Positions 47,401 through 59,075 of a DNA stretch of 64,000 nt are shown in pieces. The first letter of the stretch is position 1. Each line of letters begins with the position of its first letter. The notes beneath the pieces are model-generated. The model did no database searches, was not told where the DNA came from, and saw only the letters and a program-made list of their open reading frames with translations. Source of the stretch: Neodiprion pinetum (taxonomy: Eukaryota > Arthropoda > Insecta > Hymenoptera > Diprionidae). The stretch lies in assembly GCF_021155775.2 (NCBI RefSeq), contig NC_060235.2, forward strand, positions 5,091,521-5,155,520, read 5' to 3'. Both the position numbers and the translations under genes were made by a program.

Positions 47401-49574
47401 AAAACAACAGAAGGAGCCAAAGGAAGAAAAAAAAAAGGGACAGCGAAATGTAGATAGTCGTTTATAATTACTACCACGAGTGGGATTTTTACAGTCGTTC
47501 CTTTTTTACCTTCTGGTGTTGTTGTTGTTGTTATTATTATTATTATTGTATATTTCTTTTTTTTGTCCCCAATGCAAGCCCGATTCACCGAACGTTTCCG
47601 CTCGATATCGTGCGGAACAGCCGCTTGTAACCGCATTTTACGTATTATTTGGTGAGGGTTGGACGAGTGCTATGTATGGTAATTCAAATGTTGGAAAGGG
47701 GGCTGAATCTGGTCGTTTTTCGTTTACCCGTGAAAACCCGAACTGCGGTTCATCTTCTCGGTGAAACACGCAAACATGCGCAAAAAAAAAAGAGAGAAAA
47801 AAAAAAAAAAACCAACCCACACCGTGCACTCTGCACGTCGAGCTCGACGTGTGCAAGCAATTATATCGTAACGTGCAATTCACCGTTATACGCAATAGAT
47901 TTCACGCCCATTATCAGTCGTACTTTTTTTCAACCGGTCGGACTGGGAGAAATTTTTATTTATTTTTTTTTGTTTGGATTAGTTTAACACAGAATTTTTG
48001 ACTGTATACATATTTTGATGTGATCGAAATATGTATAAAATGTGAAAATTCGTTTTTCAGGCGTAAACGGAAAGTCTAATTTTTATAATAATCACTCCTA
48101 CTATACTGTATCGTATTGTATTACAACTGTAGCGATAATAAATTGACGGTAAAACCTTATTTAATGAACTAAACAAACAGATTTAATGTTACAAATACGA
48201 TAACCATACTGAATTGTTACTTGTAAGAAATTTCGTCGTAAATTCAACAATTTTTATGAAGACGTTATTGGAAAAACAACAATTTCACCATGATTTTCTA
48301 GCAGCTATACGAGAACGGAATTTTTTTTTTCTCACCGGTACGAATATAAACAGTGCAATTGGGACAGTAAATTTCACGGAAAAGAATGACGATTATGGAC
48401 GGAATAGGAAAAATCACGAATCAGGTGGAAAATATACGGCGATAAGACGTAAATATCAGCGATTTAATTTTCCCCCTGTATACCATTTGCAGTTCGATGA
48501 TTTCCGGCTTTAAATTTAGATTGAAAATCTCTGAACGTACAGCGATTAGGCGATTTGTAAATATTTATCGAACGTGACTTGTTATTATAGGGTAAAAAGA
48601 AGCTGAGTTTACCGACGATCATAAAAGTATGTATCAAAAAAAAAAAGAAGTGAGCAAACCAAAAAAGAGTCGCGGCAGGATCTGTAACCCGTCAAATTGA
48701 AAAAAAACTTGACATCCATATTTATTGCAGCCACATATATCGCTTCTTTTCCAGTTATACTCTCTAAATATGAATCGGTTATAGGTAGGGTGGAGTTGCG
48801 AATTTGCAATCTTTGTTTATTGATGTAAATTCAAGGATTTCAATCGTTTCTGCTACCAAAAATCTATGGTAGCAATGAATATCAGTGCAGCTCTCAACCG
48901 CCAAATTATCCGAAAATAAAATGTCACATCGCTCAGGGCCGAAAAACTGTGCTGTGTTATTTGCGGTAATTTTTATTACCCGCCATGGATCCGACCAGAC
49001 ACGGTACCAAGGCGACCAAAACCGATGAGTCTACCTTAAACGCTGGAAGTCAGTTAACAATCCCTAGAAAGTCGTTGAATTGTTATCGTGCGTGCGTAAT
49101 TATAACTACGAATCGATGAGTTTCACCGATTCAAGTCCATAGAGTACCAATTCGAAGCGATCGTCCGACTAACGTGTGGCATCGATCACTGTCGAGAAGG
49201 TCTGTGACCACGGGTAAACGGAACACCAGGTGACAGGTAACGGGTTTCGAATTAGCGTCTGCCAATATCATCTGGCAACGTCGAGTTTGGTCCATGTTGA
49301 ATAATGCCGTGAATAATACAAGGCGCAAGGCGGCGAGTCCGCAAAGAGACGGATGGAAAGACATTCCGAATGGCATAACGATCATTCTGCACTTCATTAC
49401 TTACGCATGTCCGAGTAGTCGTCGACGAGGATAATTTCCTGGAGTAACGGAGGCGGTGAACGATCAAGGACGGAATGGACGGTCCTCAAAAGTACGGACC
49501 AAGCCTCGTTATGGAAGCAAATCACCACTGCCGTTGGCGGAAGATCGGTTCTGTATCTTCCCGGTTCTTTGCAC
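29488..49574 (-). CDS. Pgant9: polypeptide N-acetylgalactosaminyltransferase, Pgant9-like (5' partial)
   Basis: Type II Golgi enzyme that transfers GalNAc from UDP-GalNAc to Ser/Thr of mucin-type proteins (EC 2.4.1.41, GT27). Minus-strand exons are 49405-49574, 42287-42600, 41389-41587, 40781-40950, 39982-40110, then 37165-37275 or 34915-35019, then 29759-29887 and 29488-29628. All phases agree, giving 453 or 451 residues in the window. Seen in order: the GT-A start (TAVVICFHNEAWS), the metal-binding DxH (YLDSHCE), GGFDWNLQ, TMAGGLFSID and WGGENLELSFKTW, GTLEIVPCSHVGHIFRK, then a ricin-type lectin with three repeats (CLD or CID, CLDYSG, CLAIT and QGGNQ, KGNQQW, PRQRW). The membrane anchor, stem and first luminal exon are missing; family members run about 560-650 residues, so at least 100 lie upstream and were not found before 64000. 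The two alternative lectin exons and the remembered fly sequence favour Pgant9. Confidence 0.92.
29988..30595. mobile_element. 608-bp foldback element
   Basis: The left end reads GGCGGGGTTGACGTTCCGAA and the right end is its imperfect reverse complement (TTCGGAACTTCAACCCCGCC), with matching arms of about 40 bp. The inside is built from repeated variants of TTCGGAACTT, TTCGAAAC and GAAAATTTC in both orientations. It lies in the intron between exons 29759-29887 and 34915-35019 of the Pgant-like gene. No coding capacity. Confidence 0.7.
32849..32890. repeat. 42-bp perfect palindrome
   Basis: TTAAACTCGTCTAATTATAT runs into its exact reverse complement, with arms of 21 bp and no spacer. It continues a TA tract on the left and is intronic in the Pgant-like gene. 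Confidence 0.95.
33519..33946 (-). mobile_element. 428-bp MITE, copy 2
   Basis: Same family as 17879-18306, in reverse orientation: begins CACTGAGAGAAATTTTTAG and ends AAATTTTTCTCAGTG, with TA on each side as a target duplication. Intronic in the Pgant-like gene. Confidence 0.92.
34915..35019 (-). CDS. alternative lectin exon B of the Pgant9-like gene
   Basis: 105 nt, 35 residues, phase 0 at both ends. It encodes the first lectin repeat with core CIDSPGKPEDLHQPVGLWPC and ends HGQGGNQ. Acceptor AATTCAG|ATA, donor CAG|GTAAAA. It can replace exon A at 37165-37275 between SGE and YWML without a frame change. The core has a net charge of about -2, against about +1 in exon A. Confidence 0.88.
35566..35607. 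repeat. (ATT)n/(GTT)n compound microsatellite
   Basis: ATT units pass into GTT units in the intron between lectin exons A and B. A similar (TTG)n(TTA)n tract lies at 47517-47548. Confidence 0.9.
37165..37275 (-). CDS. alternative lectin exon A of the Pgant9-like gene
   Basis: 111 nt, 37 residues, phase 0 at both ends. It encodes the first lectin repeat with core CLDSPARKGDLHKPAGLYPC and ends HRQGGNQ. Acceptor AACCTAG|GTT, donor CAG|GTAGAA. It is homologous to exon B but two residues longer and more basic. Including A and B together would repeat the same lectin segment, so mutually exclusive use is expected. Confidence 0.88.
38104..38128. repeat. 25-base poly(G) tract
   Basis: Uninterrupted run of 25 G, preceded by GTGTGTGTC and followed by TGGGAGGG. 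On the Pgant-like pre-mRNA strand it is poly(C). A run this long is assembly-sensitive. Confidence 0.95.
39316..39341. repeat. poly(T) tract
   Basis: 26 T in a row, intronic on the opposite strand of the Pgant-like gene. Confidence 0.9.
41655..42286. repeat. 630-bp polypurine/polypyrimidine intron
   Basis: The plus strand is almost wholly GAA, GAT and AAG words; the minus strand (the sense of the Pgant-like pre-mRNA) is correspondingly pyrimidine-rich. It fills nearly the whole 699-nt intron between exons 42287-42600 and 41389-41587. Long Leu/Phe/Ser-rich and Lys/Glu-rich open frames here are by-products of the repeat. Confidence 0.9.
44014..44409. mobile_element. TTAA-flanked inverted-repeat element
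   Basis: The left end reads TTAAGAGGATACTACAATCC and the right end, reverse-complemented, reads TTAAGAGTATGTTGCAGTCA. The arms stay similar for about 45 bases and again at CATCAAAGCCTACGCA against CACCAAAGCCTGCGTA. No coding frame. A lone related end lies at 49906. Confidence 0.65.
46125..46553 (+). mobile_element. 429-bp MITE, copy 3
   Basis: Same orientation and family as copy 1, from CACTGAGAAAAATTTC to AAATTTCTCTCAGTG, with TA on both sides. Intronic in the Pgant-like gene. Confidence 0.92.
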
Positions 49575-49905
49575 CTGGAAAAAGGAGAGACATTGAACAT
49601 TGGTATTGGCACGGCTGGATGTTGAAATCGTGGAAAAGGTTTTCAATATTGGATTTCAAAAATTTCCAGACGTAATTAACACGCCGTGTTTTCAACCTTT
49701 GTACGGTTGCCAAAATATTGTACATTTTTGGGTTATACGGACGGATAATGAATATTGAAATCGTTAACGGTAAATTTCAAAAAGATCGTACCGCAGTTAT
49801 TTTTTCTTTTTTCTGTTTATCTAGAGAAAATATAATCATGGATGAAATGACAACGTTTTAGTAAACTATGGTAAGAAAAATGGCGCTGCAACATCCTAAT
49901 TCGCG

Positions 49906-49955
49906 TTAAGGGGATGCTTCAGTCAGTCCTTACCGACTGCTTTAATTAAATGTAT
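49906..49955. mobile_element. solo end of the 44-kb TTAA element family
   Basis: TTAAGGGGATGCTTCAGTCA, followed by GTCCTTACCGACTGC, matches the right end of the 44014-44409 element read in reverse. No partner end was seen nearby, so this is a truncated or solo copy. Confidence 0.5.
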
Positions 49956-52174
49956 TCCATTTTGGCTAATATCAGATGGCTGTGCATCGCAACGTAGAAA
50001 ATGACATATCAGCCGGATTCTGCATCTAATTATGATGAAAAACGCAAAATTACATTTTGTTTTTATGCGGAAATAATGACAATGTACGAAAAAAAAAAAA
50101 AAATATACGAAACCGTGGTCGTAATTTCTTATTTTTCGTGCCAATTCTTTGCTTTTGCACAAAACGAAAATGAATTTGGTAGGTGTTGTTCGCAATTGCA
50201 TGTGAAATCCGGATATGATGTGACTTTTTTCCGTCGCGATGCACAGCCACTGATATTATCGGAAATAAAAAACATTTAACGCAGTTGGTACGAATCGATT
50301 AAAGCATTCTATTTTCAGCACATCAGCAGTTGACTGCCGTATACTCGTATCATTACATCGTCGGGTGTAACCTTGTATTTTGTTTTTCCGTTTTTTTTTT
50401 GTTTTATCGTTCATTTTCGTCGTACCTTTAACGTACCGAGTAGTACGTATAACGGCTCTGTAACCCAATAAAACGTTATCTTCACGCAACACCGTGGTTC
50501 TGTTTGAGTGCACTTAACCCAAGTTCATTTGTTATCTGGCAAAACTGACTCAACCGGAATCAGATTCACAAAAAAAAAAAAAAACATAAAAAAGTGATAG
50601 CTGCTTTAGATACCTTTTTTAGATTTTTTTTTAAACACGTGTTATTATATATGTCGGGGTGAAGCCTCGGAAAGGCGGAGAGGATGTAGGATTTCCAATT
50701 TGTGGATTGTTCATTATAGAAAGCGCGATGATCTCAACACGTCCGGTCAATTCGCTTGCTTTTCCGTGACTGTCGATTTCATCCAAGCGTTGTTATAAAC
50801 AATTCATTTGTTTGTTCTATATTCAAAGCATGTTGAATAACGCTTGACGCTTGATACGGCGGACTCATTCAAAGTTCAAGTTTCCAATTCACTTGATGAT
50901 GCATCCTCTTTATTCTTCTCCGACATATATATTATCAAGGAAAACCTTCCATCAATTTTTATGGGATGGGAACGGATAAAAAGAATGGAAACAATTTTTC
51001 AAATTTCCTCGCAACCTTGATCCTGGGTATCAAATGTGCTTCATTCAATTTCTTTTTACATACAATCGATTTCTCGTTATCGGTATGCTTGTATTAAAAC
51101 TGAAAAAAAAAAAACAATTATACTTATGTCGCGTACGAATTGGAAGCGACAGAATATGTAAATGTTAAAACCTCAGCAGTTATTTCCAATATAAAATCAC
51201 GATCCCTTCAGACTTTTGAAATAAGTTTAAAACCGTATCGTTTCACCCTGCCGAGGTTTAGTTTCCTCTGAAAAAGCAATGTCACTGAAAGAAGCGATTC
51301 GACTCGTGTACCGATCTCGTTAACAATAAGTCGATAAAATAGGATACTGCAGGGATTAGGTGGCGGGGGTGCTCTTCATCCGTCAAATAAGAAAACCTTA
51401 TCTTCCGAATACCGGCTACGCAGCTGGGGGTTTCAGCTAACGAGGGTCGAGGAGACGGCGAAGAATTGAGCGAAAACCGAGGCGCGTACGCAAGAATCTA
51501 TCCGAGGACGTGCGAATAAGGTCGGAAAAATCTTTGGTGAATTTTTAATAACCAACCGTTTCGGTTGAAAGTCCGCAGCTATTGTTGCGGGAATGAGAAA
51601 TTTATATGGATTGAAGTCGCGAGGCGTCAATCGACCGGAAATGATTGAAGCGTTCTCTTCGCGGCCCTCGAGTACCTCGCCCAAGTCCCTCTTTCCTTTT
51701 TATATTTAATGCCGTTTTCACCGATGGTATTCTCCCGGCAAATTGACAGCCCCTCCTCCTCCTCTCTCCTCCATTCTCAATCCTCGCATCGGTGGGCGCA
51801 AGAGGCAATAAACGCGGAAGAAAACGACGCCGAATATGTCGGAGCGAGGGGGTGAAAAAAGGGGAGGACAAGGGCCCGGATGACGAAACGTCGTTCAAAT
51901 ATTAAATTTTTTTTTCTGATCGTCTGATAAAATTCCAGAACAGTGAAAATCTCCATCCGATTATTAAACGGTTTTACATGGATCAGAGATTTTTGCAGAT
52001 AACGAATACCGTATGAGACGGAAAAGATTTCTCTTTACTTTTGCAACAGGAAACGTCGAAACAATAAAATCGAAATTGTTTCGAGATTGCAAAAATGACT
52101 GTCAAAAAGATCGTTCAAATGAAAAATAACACGCGGTTATTTTTTCACGCTCTGTGGAAAAAGTGCTGAAACTG

Positions 52175-52603
52175 CACTGAGAGAAATTTTTATTTCCGGT
52201 TACCGCTCAGTCCTTAACTATTTTCATTTTTTACCACAATCGGAAAATATAGTTCTAGGTAAAAAATGGAAATTAGTTTTCTATCTGTTACCGGAAAGTC
52301 TATTATCCGTTACTATTCTATCTCATTATGATCACTCTTGCTATATTTTCTTGCAATTGTTGCAAAAATTTAATGCTCGTGCAACGATAAATTAACGTTA
52401 AAGCCTTGTTTAGCTGAAAAAGTAGAGTAAACCTCAATAACTGATTTTGCGTTGCAATAACCAGAAAAGGATCGACGATAGCGCAAAATGGTTAGGCGTA
52501 CCTCGTTTTTCGTAATTCCAAAAATATTCAAACAGTTTTTTTTAACGATACCTGTTTTACCGAATTTTTCCAATTACTGTAACAAATGAAATTTTTCTCA
52601 GTG
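52175..52603 (-). mobile_element. 429-bp MITE, copy 4
   Basis: Same orientation as copy 2, from CACTGAGAGAAATTTTTATT to AAATTTTTCTCAGTG. It is flanked by TG on both sides, like copy 1 and unlike copies 2 and 3 (TA). Confidence 0.92.
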
Positions 52604-52809
52604 TGTGTAGCGAAAATCGGAGGGTAGTAATACAAAGAGTTAGAAAACGCGCGATGATCTCGTCACTATAGCACACCACCTACCTCGTGCGAATTAATTT
52701 GCGGCCGCGGAAAGTTTCAGCAGAGTTGAAGCAGCAGCATCCGGGGTAGATAAGCCGACCGAAATATTTCTTCCCCGTTTGCTAGGCACGTATATACGTA
52801 TATATATAC

Positions 52810-52811
<2 letters not shown>

Positions 52812-52842
<31 letters not shown>
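52812..52842. repeat. (GA)n microsatellite
   Basis: About 15 uninterrupted GA units following a TATATA stretch. Confidence 0.95.
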
Positions 52843-52844
<2 letters not shown>

Positions 52845-53120
52845 CGTTCTTTTCAAGGGTGGTGGCCGGAAGCTTCTGCCTTCTGCTCAAAAATAATCCC
52901 ATAAATTCAATTAACCGGTGATATATATCGCGGGGCTCCTGAGGGGCTCATAAAGGATTGAGATAGTGGACGGCGTCGTGGCGGACGGTTTTCGGGGGCG
53001 GCGTGAAACCAGCAACACACACACATCCCCGTGACGGAGTGGTTCTCACTTCGGTGTTCCCGGCCCCATGGAAGCTCCAGAAACTCCCGATCCTTTCGCC
53101 CCGGTCAAGAGAGGGAGGGG

Positions 53121-53122
<2 letters not shown>

Positions 53123-53183
<61 letters not shown>

Positions 53184-53197
53184 GGGGGGGGGGGGGG
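53123..53197. repeat. (GA)n followed by a poly(G) run
   Basis: About 27 GA units, a short AAAGAGA break, then about 15 G. Repeat-derived Arg/Glu and Ser/Leu open frames overlap it on both strands. Confidence 0.95.
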
Positions 53198-56100
53198 AGA
53201 GTTATGCCGGTTTTTATGTCCGTGCGTGCCGCGATAACCCGCCAAGCCGAATCCCAACTCCCTACGGGAGATGCGCCGGATGATATCTCCCTTCGTCCGC
53301 TAGGTATGAAACCTCGAGCCGTCATTTCGAGGGGATGAAGAGGTGTTGGCAGTATCGAAATTTCCATTTCACGAACGCATCGACGAAAACGTATTTTATA
53401 GACGTTAATTATGACATTTCTGGGTGTACGTATTTCGTAAGTTTCAGCAATGACCGAGTAATTGATCAGCCTAGTCACGGTTTTATTACTTCACACCGTG
53501 AGATATAGATATCTCGTTGGGACTAGATTTCGCATTGCAAAGTGACGAGCCCAATACCCAATTAGCGTTTGATTTTTTTTTTTTTTTTTTTTTTTATCAA
53601 AGCAGATCGAGCAGAGCTTCAGGCTTACACGTTACGGAAATCGGATTACTTAAGTTTGCGGTGACGTACGAATCTCTGTATGTATATTCAATCACCAAAT
53701 TCATCGTAAAAGCATACCGTAGACAGGATGTTGAATGAAATTTTGTAAGACATAGCAAATTGCCTGAAAATCAAATTTCATGATGATCAAAGGACGCTAA
53801 AACATGCTCGTACATTAACGTAGAAATTGACACTGCGGGCGTTCATTTACATCGGCACATCCTTCTACTCTCGTAACGATTCAAGTGGGTACAACAAGGC
53901 GGAAAAATATCTCTCTCACAAGCGTGTGTGCAGTTATTACATTTATGCCGTAAGAAGTTGAATCCATGGATCCTGTTAATGAAAATACTCGACCACGCGA
54001 ATAATGACGAGGGTTTCTTGCCCGGCTCCAACTTCTTCTTCTTCATCTTCTTTCAGAGAGCAGTGGTTCACGGGCGATTGCAGCGAGAGATTGAAAAAAC
54101 AAAAAGGAACCTCCTCTCCTTCGGTCCCGTTATTCTTGCTTGGGAAATGAGTCGTGGAACGAGACGAAATCCCTGAAGCTTCTCCGGTTTCGAGTCGCGG
54201 GGCACTGCGGAGGGCTTGTTAGCCGAATGGAGGTTGTGAGCCGTTGTCATAACCCAGGCCGTTCGGCTGTTTGGCTGTTTAGTTGTTTGGATGTTTACCT
54301 GGCGCTGTTTCTGCAGACTAAACACGATCCATCATCCGCCTTACCACTTTGTTAGTGCCAAGAGTGAGCGCACCCGCCTCTCGCCTCTTCCAACAGCCTT
54401 AATTCCATTTCTCTAATCACCCTTCTTGTGCCGGCTAATAGCCTCCTGCCAGCCTGGCAGAAGCCTTGATAAGAATTCCCGCTCCATTTTGTCTCTCTCT
54501 TTCTCTCTCTCTCCTCGTTACCGCTCTCGCGGCAATAAAATCTCCGGCAACGCGAAAGGGTCGAAATTCCGTGTCATCGGAGCACCGAGTCTTTTAACCG
54601 TTGCGTCGAAGCTCGTCAGCAAGTGTAAGTCAGAACTCCAATTCACCGAAAGGTATCCAAATACCGAGAAAACATCAGACACGTTTTACAATCGCCATAA
54701 TATATTTCAAAAACGATTTGTCCGATTTATACGAAAATTTGAGACAGGATTCTTAGACAGCTTACTCGCTGTCCCATGATCCCATTTTTCTGTTTTTTTT
54801 TTTTTTGCTGACAAAGTATCTTCAACCAGATACATTGTTCAACGATTGGTAAGAACTCCGGAGTATAGTAAAAGCTTGCGAAACTGGTCAGATCGAACCT
54901 CCAAACTAATTTCGTGAAGTAAGGCAATTATCGGTGGTTCGAGGATGCATTCGCAGCACAACGAATCCCGTATATTGCAGATGGTGTACGGGTTTCTCCA
55001 TCAGGGTGGAAAGTGCAGACGCCGAGTCTGAGCTGCCGCTGCTGGTGGAGGGTAAGAGATTCGAGTCAGTATTACTTCCTGTTTGGACTACGTCCAAGTT
55101 TCCGCTCCGCTGTTCAGGGATTACTTCTCTCTCGAATGGACCGAACGAGTTTCTTAAATTCACATCTCGTCCTGGGATCCATCCGTCCTCCAAGTATTAA
55201 AATCCTCGAATAATCGGTGAAAGGATTGAGTCCTTCTCTCCCTCCCTTTTCTGGAGGTGGGATAAAGCCACGTGTCACGAGGTCAAAATCCCGAAGCGTC
55301 GGACTAATTGGAAGGGTGCGATTAGGGCAATTTCGAGGGTCTACTCTTCGTGGTTTCGGAGCTTCCGAAGGATCGGTCAGGAGTGTCTGGCGACGATTCT
55401 CCCTACCCGAACGTTTCCCTCGTACCTTTGCCTCGTACGGTGAAGGTCCTTGAGATCCCGAAGGTGTCCTCGTTGTTGTTTAGAGGGTGTTGTCGTCGAC
55501 GCGAGAGACTCTCGACTGTGTACAAGGAGACCACAAAGAGAATTTTCCTCTCGTCCTCTGAAGACCGAAAAAAGTGCTCTCCCGCTTTTTCGTATTTTTT
55601 TTTTTTTTCGTTCTGTCCCCGCAGCGCGAAACGGCAAACGTAAACGAGCCGAAGGGGAGAAAGACGGAGTCTGTTGACCAAACCGCAGTGCAAAAATTCT
55701 CTCATTTCAACGATCTCACCGACGAAGACATCTCGAGAGCAAACTCAAGGTGTGCAAAAGAGCGAGTGGTGTAAAGTCAACCGCACCGAGCCACCATTCA
55801 TTCATCCTCGAAAGCCTTTTTTCACAAAAGTGCTTGTACGTAATAGAAATTTTTTTCACCCACTTCTTTCGCATCGGAATTGTTACGTACGTACAAGGAG
55901 TGTTCAAAGGTGTTCCGTTCCGTAAACCATTTCCCTAACAGTCGTACGTAATGGGTTGATTGATCGACCGTTCGAATTGTATTCCGTTTTCGATCCGAAC
56001 TTGCCGATTCCTTCGCAACGTTGACTCGGGGACCCTTTTCGGTGCCCGCGAGGGATTTCACCCCACGTTGTAATATTCATACCGCACAACATTGTCATGC

Positions 56101-56559
56101 ATGTGTACCGCGGGGTTATGGCTTCGTGGAAATGATGACATATCTGATCGCACAAGGCTCGAGCGCGTGTAGAAAACGCAACAACACACTGGTCGGGACA
56201 CTCGATAAGAGCGGAGATGGATGGATCGCATAAATCTAACATGCACGCGGCGTTGTAGCAGAGGTGGTTGGTATAAGGTAGTCGACAGGTGTAGTCGCAT
56301 GTCCCGAGTTGTAAATAAGAGTGTCATTTGTCTTTGCGGTACCCGTTAAAATTACAGGCTCGCATACCGTTGTAAACAGGCGTAGTTAATGCGGAAATCA
56401 ATTCCGTCACCTAGGTGCGAGGCATACAAACAGCTGGTACGCACACCCGCTTCGACAAACTGCAACGACGTTTCATCGCCAACGAAAGCTCGAATTCTAT
56501 CGTTAGGGTATGAATTTCTAACCGCAGTGCTGTACTGCGCCCAGTTCTGAATTTTATAT

Positions 56560-56920
56560 TTAAATTATTAATTATGGCCGAAAAATCTTTCTTCTACATG
56601 TAAAAGATGAAAATTAGTTTTGCAAAAGTCGTGAACGAACGATATACGAACGAAGTACGTAGTATTACCATTATTTTTTACTATCGTCACTCGTACTGTA
56701 TTTTCAATTGTTGCGGTCATAGAAATTCATGCTAGAGATGAACTTGATTGAAAAAATGTAGTCAGATGTATTGCTGCGATAACAAGAAAATCCACCATTG
56801 ACAAATGTAATAGGACTAATTAGTTACTAGTACCACATTTTCTCCCAATTCCAACAGTGTTTATATCTTGTTTTGTGAGGATATATTCGTTTAATAACTA
56901 TGACAAATAAAATGGCTTTC
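56560..56920. mobile_element. relic of the 428-bp MITE family
   Basis: Keeps scattered words in family order: ATGAAAATTAGTTTTGC, AACAAGAAAAT, ATTCCAACAGTGTTT and AATAACTATGACAAATAAAAT. The ends are no longer clear. Confidence 0.4.
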
Positions 56921-58904
56921 CATGAATTTACTCGACGAATAATTCCAAGCTCTTGCAAATGTGTTAATAACTAAAAGAACTTTTTGGAAGCGCTAGATTA
57001 AAGAAGCTTATACTCATAATTATACGACATTATTTGTGTGGAGAAAAAGACTGAGAATCGAAAAAGGCCTTGGCTGGGAAATAAATAAATAATTGAGCAC
57101 CAATGATGCGTATGCGTTATTAATAACGATGCGATCGTATAATATACTTAATTGGAGAAACTGGTATATAAGGTGTCCGTAAATCAGGCGATGCAATGTA
57201 TAGCTATGCATGTATATATATATATATATATATGTATATTATAGTAATATTTTCCCAACGACTAACTGCCGAGCGGCGTTTGTTGGCTTGCCGGGAGTTT
57301 TCCCGGGGGAAATTCATCCCGAGGGATGGAAGGCGGTCCGTAAAAGTTTTAATACAGCGAGGGGCGCGCTTTGTCACCTTGGGAGAAATGTTCTCGTCTC
57401 TCGAAATCGCGTATATGTATATATACATATATATATATATACCTGTAAACCAACCTCAAAAGGTTCCTTGCTGCACGCACACACCGAGAGACCCGAAAAG
57501 TGATTCAAGTCTCTCGTTTTCATTAAAACTCTCCGCAAAGAGCCCGCTGCACGTGTAGATGAGCGCTACCGAAAAATGTGTAATAACAAAGTGGAGGAGG
57601 AAGAGTGTGAAAAAAAAAAAACAAGAACCAGGATAGTCGTAACTTCTTTTCTTCGTCGCTGATGGGAAAAACACTCGGAGAGAAACAAATTCAGAGACAA
57701 ACAATCGCACATTTATTTATTTACGATGCAAATATATCTCGTCGAGTATAAAACCGAATTGATCCGATTTCTGAGTTTTCTCAAAATTGCTTCAACGAGC
57801 CCTCTTCCTGCACATTCGTACATCTGCTTGCATATAAAATTTATTGTCCATACTTGAAAATTTATTTCGGTCATTTCCCATGAGGAATCAACTTCTTTAC
57901 GTGCGGTAATATACATTTTACGACTACGAAATCACAGCGAAAAACAAAAAAAAAAAAAAAATATGAAATCCCGTTGAATGAAATATATATTTTTTTTTAC
58001 TCTTTACCTTAGACGAAGTTGAATTCAGAATATGAAAATAAACAGCAAAAAGTATCTCGATTAATTACGATAAGAAGAATTTATCGCAACATTTTAATTC
58101 TCGGCTTTATGACGCCGGTTGTAATTGGTATTATATTTTAATTATTTTCTGCTCCTCTTTCTACAGAGAAACATGGATAACAATTTTCGAATAACTTGGT
58201 CGCTCAATTTCTGATTCACGAGTAAAATTTGATTTTTCTGTTTAAAAATGTTCACTCTGAATCGATTAAAGTAAATGTTAGCGATGTATCTTCACGTGTC
58301 GTTCATAGTTTGAAGTTGCCTTTGCTTTAAGCTTATACGATATGAAATTTAATTTCGAAACTTGACACACCGTTCACCAGTATTGTACACTCGTATCGAT
58401 TCTTCTACAGCAGCGCCCAAGGGAGACACGAGCAGTATCGTAATTTATTTTTCATCGCAGACCCAAAGATTTCGTACCTATACAGATATTCGTTCAAAGT
58501 TGGGAAAAGGGAAAATCTCGGAAGATTAATTAAACGAGCAATTTATTTTTCACTTCGAGCGATATAAATTCAACATCAACACTGCGCCGCGTAGAGATCC
58601 TGCGGAGAATTTTTCGATAAGTATTCAGGATGCGAGAACCGAAGAATAAACATTTTCACCCGCCTCTGTATCACGATACGGGACTTATTAAATTCTCCGA
58701 AAACAAATGGCTTTAATTATCGTAATCTTTTATTAGGCTTGTTAATTTTTGCTTATTTATTACCAGTTCATTCTTTCTTGTTGTCTCTATCATTTTCCCC
58801 GCTCACACCATCCATCGATTGTGAAATTTCGAGAAATGACATCTTTAAAGAGGGTTGAGTGGACAAAAATCGAGACCATCTATCAATTTTATAACGAGAT
58901 GCTC

Positions 58905-59075
58905 GCACATTGAGTATTTATCAAATTATTATAATCGAAAGCTGTGATGACGTCTTTGAAACTTATATATTAATATTAAGAGGACGGGAATTCGAAACTA
59001 ATGCTTAGATATCGATGCTCGGTGTCAAATCGCTTGAAAATTGTTGAAAATCTAGTCGATTCGTTGGATTTTACT
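58905..59075. repeat. second copy of the 16.5-kb dispersed repeat
   Basis: Contains CATTGAGTATTTATCAAATT, then GAAAGCTGTGATG, then GCTTAGATATCGATGC and GAAAATCTAG, in the same order as the reverse complement of 16883-17005. Confidence 0.5.

Larger units (their letters stand above)
42601..49404 (-). other. 6.8-kb intron of the Pgant9-like gene
   Basis: Flanked by GACATGC|GTAAGT and TTTTAG|CTCACC. It holds a TTAA element and one 428-bp MITE. An 8-bp perfect stem (TAAGCCCG at 44503-44510, CGGGCTTA at 44522-44529) lies in a GC-richer patch. No further exon was recognised. Confidence 0.6.

Noticed and set aside
52948..53478. Ser/Leu-rich and Arg/Glu-rich open frames
   Set aside because: They arise from the (GA)n and poly(G) tract, with no splice or protein-family support.
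54906..55193. Ser-rich frame that might be the missing Pgant-like stem
   Set aside because: No ATG, no donor linking in phase to 49574, and none of the conserved residues expected just before CKEPGRYR.
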